Origin: Chloroflexota bacterium
Lineage (GTDB): Bacteria; Chloroflexota; Anaerolineae; Anaerolineales; Anaerolineaceae
Direction: 5' to 3'
Assembly (NCBI GenBank): GCA_021796375.1
Contig: JAJYJF010000202.1
Location: forward strand, 1-5,147
Length of the DNA stretch: 5,147 nucleotides
The notes below the pieces were generated by a model. It did not search any database. It saw only the letters and a list, made by a program, of their open reading frames with translations, and was not told where the DNA came from. The first letter of the stretch is position 1, and the number at the start of each line of letters is the position of its first letter. The translations under genes and the position numbers were made by a program. Positions 1 to 4,823 of the stretch are shown here, one piece after another.

Positions 1-756
1 CTGGGGGGATCCCACGCCCATCAGGTAGCGGGGTTTCTCCGCGGGCAGCACCTGGTTGACGACCTCGATCATGCGGTGCATGTCGGCCTTGGATTCACCC
101 ACCGAGAGGCCGCCGATTGCGTGGCCTGGAAACCCAAGCGCCGCGATGGCTTCGGCCGAGCGGGTACGCAAATCTGGAAATGCGCCGCCCTGCACGATCC
201 CAAAAAGCGCCTGGTCGGGTCGAGTTTTAGCCTCCTGGCAGCGGCGGGCCCAGGCATGCGTCCGCTGCATGGCCTGCAGGATATACTCGCGGTCGTATGG
301 GGGTGCGCATTCGTCGAAGGCCATGATGATGTCTGCTCCCAGGTTCTCCTGGATCGCGACGCTTTTCTCCGGGGTAAAGCGGTGCATCGAACCGTCGATA
401 TGGCTCTTGAAGGTGACCCCGTCGTCATCGACCTTGCGCATTTCCGCCAACGAAAACACCTGGAAGCCCCCGGAATCCGTCAGGATCGGGCCGTCCCAGC
501 GCATGAATGCGTGCAGCCCGCCCAGCCCGGCCACCAGATCATCCCCGGGGCGCAGGTAGAGGTGGTAGGTGTTTGCCAGGACCAGGCTGGCCCCGCAGTC
601 TTTCACCTGGGCCGGCGTGAGCGACTTCACGGTAGCCTGCGTGCCGACGGGGGCAAACACCGGGGTCAGCAGGTTACCGTGCGGGGTGCGGAACACGCCC
701 GCTCGCGCGGGTCCCTGGCTGGCAATGACTTCAAACCCGAAGGGGAAGCTTTCCAC
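1..756 (-). CDS. tgt: Queuine/preQ1 tRNA-guanine transglycosylase, N-terminal 252 residues (cut by left edge)
   Basis: Tgt exchanges guanine 34 in the anticodon of Asp, Asn, His and Tyr tRNAs for preQ1, the committed step of queuosine formation on tRNA in bacteria. The visible 252 residues carry the family signatures in order: FRTPHGNLLTPVFAPVGTQATV (about 22-43, quoted here as a region), NTYHLYLRPG (62-71), TDSGGFQVFSL (93-103) with D94 matching the active-site Asp, DGS near 121-123, MAFDEC (145-150) with D148 in the substrate pocket, GIVQGG (186-191) with Q189, GGLSVGE (215-221) and YLMGVGSP (244-251). The catalytic nucleophile Asp and the zinc-binding cysteines of the family lie further on and are outside the window; roughly 120 residues are missing. 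The start is GTG at 754-756. An in-frame stop sits at 838-840 and no ATG, GTG or TTG lies between, so this is the only reasonable start. No Shine-Dalgarno is correctly spaced; a TATAAT ends 7 bases before the GTG. The gene is divergent from recJ. The identification is very secure. Confidence 0.97.
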   Translation of the reverse strand, partial: MESFPFGFEVIASQGPARAGVFRTPHGNLLTPVFAPVGTQATVKSLTPAQVKDCGASLVLANTYHLYLRPGDDLVAGLGGLHAFMRWDGPILTDSGGFQVFSLAEMRKVDDDGVTFKSHIDGSMHRFTPEKSVAIQENLGADIIMAFDECAPPYDREYILQAMQRTHAWARRCQEAKTRPDQALFGIVQGGAFPDLRTRSAEAIAALGFPGHAIGGLSVGESKADMHRMIEVVNQVLPAEKPRYLMGVGSPQ

Positions 757-763
757 GGCCTCG

Positions 764-769
764 ATTATA
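764..769 (-). promoter_or_regulatory. -10 box of tgt (TATAAT), likely leaderless start
   Basis: Read on the minus strand, a perfect TATAAT at 769-764 is followed by 7 bases (CGAGGCC) and then the GTG start of tgt. Bacterial transcription normally begins about 7 bases after the -10 box, which puts the predicted first nucleotide on or next to the start codon. No good -35 hexamer is seen at 16-18 bases upstream (the sequence there is GCACCC or a shift of it). Assignment is by sequence only. Confidence 0.65.
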
Positions 770-795
770 ACCGGATCTGGCCCGAGGGTGCTCTG

Positions 796-859
796 ACGGT
801 GAGCTCTCGAACTCCTTGCCCTGGGGGGTAAGCCGGTTTATACTACGGTGAGCGCTTGA
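796..859 (+). repeat. Imperfect 15-base direct repeat around the recJ promoter
   Basis: ACGGTGAGCTCTCGA at 796-810 and ACGGTGAGCGCTTGA at 845-859 match at 13 of 15 positions, with the first nine bases identical. The copies are 49 bases apart. One lies just upstream of the proposed recJ -35 box and the other starts directly after its -10 box, over the expected transcription start. The placement would suit a regulator binding site, but no binding protein can be named and chance is not excluded. Confidence 0.4.
816..844 (+). promoter_or_regulatory. Predicted sigma-70-type promoter of recJ
   Basis: TTGCCC at 816-821 (4 of 6 to TTGACA) and TATACT at 839-844 (5 of 6 to TATAAT) are separated by a 17-base spacer. 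Transcription would start near 851, giving a leader of about 46 bases before the recJ ATG. An AGGA at 883-886, 10 bases before the ATG, is a plausible though slightly distant Shine-Dalgarno. The promoter is back to back with the tgt -10 box inside the 140-base intergenic region. Confidence 0.6.
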
Positions 860-896
860 GCGGTATCCAATCCCCCTTCACCAGGAATCTACCTGA

Positions 897-2600
897 ATGC
901 AGCCTGCCCTCGCCAAAGTCTGGAAGCCCTTTCCACCCCTCAGCCCCGAACAGAAAAACGCCCTCAAAGCCTACCCGCCCTTGATGCAGCAGCTGCTGGT
1001 CAACCGCAAGATGACCACCCCCGAGCTGGCTGAAGCGTTCATCGCCGGCGCGCGGCCCGAAGGATGCGATCCTTTCTTAATGAAAGGCATGGAGGTCGCG
1101 GTCAACCGGCTTCTCCAGGCCGGCGCCAGCCGAGAAAAAATTGCGGTATACGGCGATTATGACGTCGATGGGGTCACCGCGACGGTGCTGCTGGTGCAGG
1201 CGCTGGCCTCGCTGGGGATGGAGGTGATCGAATATATCCCCAATCGTTTTGATGAGGGCTATGGGTTAAACAACGAGGCCCTGGATGCCCTGGCGGCGAG
1301 CGGCGTGCGGGTGGTGGTGACGGTCGACTGCGGGATCCGCTCGGCGGCAGAGGCGCAGCACGCGCGGCAGCTCGGGATCGACCTGATCATCACCGATCAT
1401 CACCATCCTCTGAACGAGGTGCCCGGCGCGCTGGCGGTCATCAACCCCCGGCAGGAAGGCGATGCTTACCCGGAGAAAAACCTGACCGGGGTCGGGCTGG
1501 CGTACAAGCTCGCCGAGGGGCTGCTCCAGCACGCCCACGCCGACGGGATTGTCCTGGAAGACTGGCTGGACCTGGTTGCCCTGGGTACCGTCGCGGACCT
1601 GGCCCCGCTCACCGGCGAGAACCGCTACCTGGTCCGCCGGGGCCTGGCGCGGATCTGCGAGCCGAAGCGGCCGGGGCTCTTTTCCCTGGCCAACGTCGCC
1701 GGCCTGGATATCCGCAAGACCACGGCCACTGACATCGGATTCATCCTGGGTCCCCGCCTGAACGCCGCCGGACGGCTCGAATCCGCGACGGCGGCGTACC
1801 AGCTGCTGATGAGCCGCACGGTCGCCGAAGCCGCTCCGCTCGCGCAGCAGCTCGAAATGCACAACCAGCAGCGCAAGCAGCTGACCCGCGACATCGAGGC
1901 CCGCGTGCAGGAAACCATCGCGGCTCAGGTGGGGGAGACTTACCTGATCTTTGCGGTCGAATCTGATTTCAACCCGGGGGTGGTGGGGCTGGCGGCTTCG
2001 CGCCTGTCGGAGATTTATCACCGTCCCGCGATCGTCGGCAACCTGGGCGAGGAATCGGTGCGCTGCTCCTGCCGCAGCATCCCTGAATTTCACATTACCG
2101 AGGCGCTCGACGAGATCACCGGGCTGCTGGTGCACCACGGCGGGCATGCCGCCGCTGCCGGCTTCACGGTGAAGCGCGAAAACCTGCCGGAGGTGATCGA
2201 GCGCCTGTCGGCGATCGCGGCTTTGAAGCTGGAGGGAGCCGACCTGCAGCCGGTGGTGAACCCCGACCTGGATCTGCCGCTGCGCTACCTCAAGCCGGAT
2301 GTCATGGATTCGATCGATCGGCTGCAGCCGTTCGGGTATGGCAACCCGGAGCCGCTGTTCGTTTCCCGCAACGTGCGCATCAAGTACCGGAAGCCGGTCG
2401 GCAAGGAGGCGCGCCACCTCAAGCTGATGCTGGTCGATGGGGGCGTCGTCTACGACGCGATCGCATTCAACCAGGGCGCGCAAGCCGACCGCCTCCCGGA
2501 TCAGATCGATATCCTGTATACCTTTGAGCGGAATAACTACCGTGATTTTGCCGGGTTTCAGCTGAACATCCGCGATCTGCGGCCGGCGGTTGGAGCGTAG
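897..2600 (+). CDS. recJ: Single-stranded-DNA-specific 5'-3' exonuclease RecJ
   Basis: RecJ degrades single-stranded DNA 5' to 3' with Mn/Mg ions, acting in the RecF recombination pathway, mismatch repair and processing of stalled forks in the cytoplasm. The 567 residues are full length for the family. The DHH domain shows DYDVDG (87-92), TVDCGI (142-147), TDHHHP (166-171) and LDLVALGTVADLAPL (224-238), supplying the metal-binding Asp and His residues, then GFILGPRLNAAGRL (281-294). The DHHA1 domain shows GVVGLAASRL (361-370), CRS (392-394) and GGHAAAAGF (415-423). The C-terminal OB-like domain, about 455-563, includes LQPFGYGNPEPLF (476-488). In the DHHA1 motif that usually reads W-H-x-G-V, this protein has F-N-P-G-V (358-362). 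The start is ATG at 897: a TGA in frame lies directly before it at 894-896, so no longer form is possible. The gene ends 11 bases before the convergent glycosyltransferase gene. The identification is very secure. Confidence 0.97.
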   Translation: MQPALAKVWKPFPPLSPEQKNALKAYPPLMQQLLVNRKMTTPELAEAFIAGARPEGCDPFLMKGMEVAVNRLLQAGASREKIAVYGDYDVDGVTATVLLVQALASLGMEVIEYIPNRFDEGYGLNNEALDALAASGVRVVVTVDCGIRSAAEAQHARQLGIDLIITDHHHPLNEVPGALAVINPRQEGDAYPEKNLTGVGLAYKLAEGLLQHAHADGIVLEDWLDLVALGTVADLAPLTGENRYLVRRGLARICEPKRPGLFSLANVAGLDIRKTTATDIGFILGPRLNAAGRLESATAAYQLLMSRTVAEAAPLAQQLEMHNQQRKQLTRDIEARVQETIAAQVGETYLIFAVESDFNPGVVGLAASRLSEIYHRPAIVGNLGEESVRCSCRSIPEFHITEALDEITGLLVHHGGHAAAAGFTVKRENLPEVIERLSAIAALKLEGADLQPVVNPDLDLPLRYLKPDVMDSIDRLQPFGYGNPEPLFVSRNVRIKYRKPVGKEARHLKLMLVDGGVVYDAIAFNQGAQADRLPDQIDILYTFERNNYRDFAGFQLNIRDLRPAVGA

Positions 2601-2611
2601 ATACCGGGCAG

Positions 2612-3295
2612 CTAGTCGACGAACCGGTAGCGGAGCAGGGTCCAGGCGGCGATGAACGCGTCTTTCATCTTGATCTTTTTCCCCTGCGAGTAATCCCTCG
2701 GATTGAACGAGATGGGCACCTCATAGATCCGGAAGCGCCGCTTTAAGACTTTCGCGGTGAACTCCGGCTCGAAGTCGAAGCGCCGCGCGCGCAGCGGAAT
2801 CTGCGCCACCGGCTCCCGGCGGAAGACCTTATACCCGGTCTCCATGTCGCTGAGGATATTGTTGTACAGGAGATTGGTCATCAAGGTCAGGATTTTGTTC
2901 GCGACCATATTCCAGAAGAAGACCGGCCGCCTCGCGCCGCCTAAAAAGCGCGACCCATAGACCACATCCGCAATCCCTTCCTCGAGCGGCTTGAGGAGAG
3001 CCGGGTACTCTCGCGGGTCGTACTCCAGGTCAGCATCCTGGATGATCACCACGTCTCCTCGGGCGGCCTGGATGCCCGTCCGCACGGCGGCTCCCTTGCC
3101 CTGATTGCGGTCGTGGAGAATGACCCGCACCGGCAGGTTGCCGTCCATGCGCTGTAGCAGCTCGCGGGTGCCGTCCGTGGAGCCGTCGTCCACGATCAAA
3201 ATTTCATCCGCGCGCCCCACCTGGGAAACACGCCGGACGATCTCCTCGATTGTCCGGACCTCGTTGTATGCTGGAATGACCACCGAGAGTTTCAT
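2612..3295 (-). CDS. Family 2 glycosyltransferase, polyprenyl-phosphate (DPM1-like) type
   Basis: This GT-A fold enzyme of 227 residues probably moves a sugar from a nucleotide donor to a polyprenyl phosphate or related lipid carrier on the cytoplasmic face of the membrane. Visible motifs are SVVIPAYNE (4-12), IVDDGSTDGT (34-43), NQGKGAA (64-70), QDADLEYDP (86-94) with the metal-binding DAD at 87-89, YGSRF (113-117), DMETGYKVFRR (150-160) and FEPEFTAKVLKR (175-186). The DMETGYKVFR block is typical of dolichol-phosphate mannosyltransferase-like bacterial proteins. There is no C-terminal pair of membrane helices, unlike ArnC/GtrB enzymes, so it is expected to be soluble or peripheral. Donor and acceptor cannot be read from sequence. 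An in-frame ATG exists at 3364, but I chose the ATG at 3293-3295: it puts the VIPAYNE strand at the usual N-terminal place, and the longer form would be coded across the TATAAT box. The gene is divergent from the ATPase gene and convergent with recJ. Confidence 0.93.
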   Translation of the reverse strand: MKLSVVIPAYNEVRTIEEIVRRVSQVGRADEILIVDDGSTDGTRELLQRMDGNLPVRVILHDRNQGKGAAVRTGIQAARGDVVIIQDADLEYDPREYPALLKPLEEGIADVVYGSRFLGGARRPVFFWNMVANKILTLMTNLLYNNILSDMETGYKVFRREPVAQIPLRARRFDFEPEFTAKVLKRRFRIYEVPISFNPRDYSQGKKIKMKDAFIAAWTLLRYRFVD

Positions 3296-3302
3296 CGAAA
3301 AT

Positions 3303-3330
3303 ATTATAAAACCAGAATTCGAAACCGCAA
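3303..3330 (-). promoter_or_regulatory. Predicted promoter of the glycosyltransferase gene, likely leaderless
   Basis: On the minus strand TTGCGG (3330-3325) and TATAAT (3308-3303) are separated by 16 bases. The -10 box is perfect; the -35 matches TTGACA only in its TTG. After the -10 box come 7 bases (ATTTTCG) and then the chosen ATG, so the transcript should begin at or next to the start codon. No Shine-Dalgarno is present. The geometry is the same as for tgt. Confidence 0.65.
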
Positions 3331-3342
3331 GCTCTCTCGAAT
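3317..3342. repeat. Spaced inverted repeat ATTCGA-N14-TCGAAT, candidate operator
   Basis: ATTCGA at 3317-3322 and TCGAAT at 3337-3342 form perfect 6-base arms with centres 20 bases apart, about two helical turns. The element covers the predicted -35 region of the glycosyltransferase promoter, where a bound dimer would block transcription. Short arms in a fairly AT-rich region mean that chance is possible. Confidence 0.35.
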
Positions 3343-3345
3343 CAC

Positions 3346-3361
3346 CTGACATTTTCGTCAG
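3346..3361. repeat. Short inverted repeat CTGAC-N6-GTCAG in the divergent promoter region
   Basis: CTGAC at 3346-3350 and GTCAG at 3357-3361 are perfect 5-base arms around the spacer ATTTTC. The element lies between the two divergent promoters, upstream of both. As RNA it would be a weak hairpin, and it is not in either predicted transcript, so a DNA-binding site is the more sensible reading. The function is unknown. Confidence 0.3.
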
Positions 3362-3408
3362 CAAATTTCACGCAAAATTTCATCCCCTCAGCTTGAACCG
3401 GAATTTGC
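3361..3408. repeat. Three copies of a GCAA(A)ATT element before the ATPase promoter
   Basis: GCAAATTTCA at 3361-3370 is followed one base later by GCAAAATTTCA at 3372-3382, a tandem copy with one extra A. An inverted copy, AATTTGC, sits at 3402-3408 between the -35 and -10 boxes of the ATPase promoter. The tandem pair is spaced 11 bases start to start, about one helical turn. Arrangement and placement suggest a regulator site, but this is inference from pattern alone. Confidence 0.4.
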
Positions 3409-3420
3409 AGGTGCTATAAT
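3393..3420 (+). promoter_or_regulatory. Predicted extended -10 promoter of the ATPase gene
   Basis: TTGAAC at 3393-3398 (4 of 6 to TTGACA) is followed by a 16-base spacer and a perfect TATAAT at 3415-3420. The box is preceded by TGC, which makes an extended -10 element. Transcription would start near 3427, giving a leader of about 48 bases. This is the best promoter match in the window and probably drives both the ATPase gene and the phosphodiesterase gene behind it. Confidence 0.7.
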
Positions 3421-3446
3421 GTTTCTGTATTTTCATCCTCTTTAGC

Positions 3447-3456
3447 ATCAATTGAT
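3447..3456. promoter_or_regulatory. Perfect 10-base palindrome ATCAATTGAT in the ATPase leader
   Basis: ATCAATTGAT at 3447-3456 is its own reverse complement. It lies about 20 bases after the predicted transcription start and 18 bases before the ATG. Having no loop, it would not form a useful RNA hairpin, so a DNA-binding site is the likelier role if it has one. Palindromes of this size can arise by chance. Confidence 0.3.
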
Positions 3457-3474
3457 TCCCCTCAGGCGCAGCGC

Positions 3475-4821
3475 ATGAATTCAACTCCCACGAGCATGGT
3501 AAACACGGGCACGAACGGCAGTGCTCTATCCGCTTTTGTACCTCCGCCGATCACCCGCCTGGAGGATATCGGTCTCTCCCTGCTCTGGCTGCAGGATCTG
3601 GCGTTGAAGATCCTCTATTTTCAGGGATACATGACCGGGTTCAAAATCGCGGAGGAGATGAGCCTGCCTTTCTCCGGCGTCGTCGATCAGATTGTCGATG
3701 CGCTCAAGCGGGAAAAACTGGTTGAGGTGAAATCCTCGCAGATGGGCCTGGGCGAAGGCGCTTACCAGTACGCCATTACCGGCGCGGGGATCGCCCGCGC
3801 CCGGGAGGCGCTCGAGCGCAGCCAGTACGCAGGACCCGCCCCGGTACCGCTGCAGGTATACAGCGAGTCGCTCGGCAGGCAGAGCCGCGGGCGGATGGTG
3901 GTGACGGCTCGGGTGATGCACCAGGTTTTAAACCACCTGGTGCTGCCGGATAAGACCTTCGACCGGATCGGGCCGGCGGTCAACTCGAACACCTCGATTT
4001 TCTTCTACGGCCCTCCGGGTGACGGGAAAACCAGCGTCGCCCGGGCGATCGGCAACCTGGTGCTGTCGCAGACCATGTATATCCCCTATGCGATCTACAT
4101 CGACGGCCAGGTAGTGAAGCTGTACGATTCGGTGAACCACCAGCTCGCCCCCGAGGACGACGGCTCCGGGGGCAGCTCGACCGGCTCTTTAAGAACCGGC
4201 ACGCGGCGAGATCCCCGCTGGGTGCGCATCCGCCGCCCGTTCATCGTCGTCGGCGGAGAGCTGACCCTGGCCGGGCTGGACCTGGTGTTCGATGACGTGC
4301 ATAAGTTTTACGAGGCGCCCTTCCAGGTGAAGGCCAACGGCGGCATCCTGCTGATCGACGACTTCGGCCGCCAGCAGGTCCGCCCGCGCGACCTGCTGAA
4401 CCGGTGGATCGTCCCGCTGGAGAGCCGCATCGACTACCTGACCCTGCACACCGGCCGCAAGCTGGAGGTGCCTTTCGACGTGCTGGTTGTCTTCTCCACT
4501 AACCTGCCCCCGAAAGACCTGGTCGACGAGGCGTTTCTCCGCCGGCTGCGGCATAAAATCGAAATCGGCGATCCTTCCTACGAGGAATACCGCGAGATTT
4601 TCCAGCGGGTAGCTGCCCAGAAGGGCATCGTGTACAGCGACCAGGGATTGGCATACCTGCTCCAGGAATGGTATATCAAACGCGGGCGTAAGCTGCGCGC
4701 TTCCCACCCGCGCGATCTCTGCGATCAGCTGCTGGATATCTCCAGGTACCTGGGCGACGATCCGGCCATGAGCCCCGAGCTTATCGACCGGGCTGCCGAA
4801 TCCTATTTCGTCGAGCTGTGA
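3475..4821 (+). CDS. Uncharacterised AAA+ ATPase with N-terminal winged-helix-like domain
   Basis: This 448-residue protein has three parts. Residues 1-25 are Ser/Thr/Asn-rich and end in a Pro run. Residues about 36-115 are predicted helical and resemble a winged helix: a helix near 36-50, a helix-turn-helix-like stretch FKIAEEMSLPFSGVVDQIVDAL (56-77, given as a region), and a hairpin with YQYAITGAGIARA (97-109). Residues about 140-445 are an AAA+ module: Walker A GPPGDGKT (179-186), Walker B ILLIDDFGR (291-299), sensor 1 STN (341-343), likely arginine finger in FLRRLR (354-359) and sensor 2 in HPRD (411-414). Walker A has Asp where Thr/Ser is usual, and Walker B ends DD rather than DE. About 110 residues separate the two motifs, with a Gly/Ser-rich loop at 229-242. 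No membrane segment or signal peptide is seen. The start is ATG at 3475, with a weak AGG at 3464-3466. I cannot name the family's function; ATP-driven remodelling of a bound partner is the generic expectation. The ATPase call is secure, its role unknown. Confidence 0.88.
   Translation: MNSTPTSMVNTGTNGSALSAFVPPPITRLEDIGLSLLWLQDLALKILYFQGYMTGFKIAEEMSLPFSGVVDQIVDALKREKLVEVKSSQMGLGEGAYQYAITGAGIARAREALERSQYAGPAPVPLQVYSESLGRQSRGRMVVTARVMHQVLNHLVLPDKTFDRIGPAVNSNTSIFFYGPPGDGKTSVARAIGNLVLSQTMYIPYAIYIDGQVVKLYDSVNHQLAPEDDGSGGSSTGSLRTGTRRDPRWVRIRRPFIVVGGELTLAGLDLVFDDVHKFYEAPFQVKANGGILLIDDFGRQQVRPRDLLNRWIVPLESRIDYLTLHTGRKLEVPFDVLVVFSTNLPPKDLVDEAFLRRLRHKIEIGDPSYEEYREIFQRVAAQKGIVYSDQGLAYLLQEWYIKRGRKLRASHPRDLCDQLLDISRYLGDDPAMSPELIDRAAESYFVEL
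3918..3943 (+). repeat. Perfect 9-bp hairpin inside the ATPase gene
   Basis: GCACCAGGT at 3918-3926 and ACCTGGTGC at 3935-3943 are exact reverse complements around the 8-base loop TTTAAACC. The stem is GC-rich and would be stable in the mRNA. It falls in the segment coding for HQVLNHLVL (about residues 149-157), between the winged-helix part and Walker A. There is no following T tract, so it is not an intrinsic terminator. It may simply reflect His/Leu/Val codon choice. Confidence 0.4.
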
Positions 4822-4823
4822 CC

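Noticed and set aside
76..831. A 251-codon open frame on the plus strand opposite tgt
   Set aside because: The minus strand codes for unmistakable Tgt motifs over the same bases. This frame has no recognisable domain and is a shadow.
2211..2464. Two GCGATCGC octamers in recJ (2211-2218 and 2457-2464), like the cyanobacterial HIP1 repeat
   Set aside because: Only two copies, both in coding sequence of a GC-rich gene where CGATCG strings are common. There is no sign of the dense spread seen in cyanobacteria.
1266..2483. A 405-codon open frame on the minus strand opposite recJ
   Set aside because: It lies wholly inside a clear recJ, has Gln/Arg/Val-rich composition typical of antisense frames in GC-rich DNA, and shows no motif.
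3346..3361. CTGAC-N6-GTCAG as an intrinsic terminator
   Set aside because: The stem is only 5 bp, no T tract follows on either strand, and it lies upstream of both divergent genes.
3296..3364. A 23-residue N-terminal extension of the glycosyltransferase from the ATG at 3364
   Set aside because: It would be coded across a perfect TATAAT and the inverted repeats, and the conserved family N-terminus begins at the ATG at 3295.
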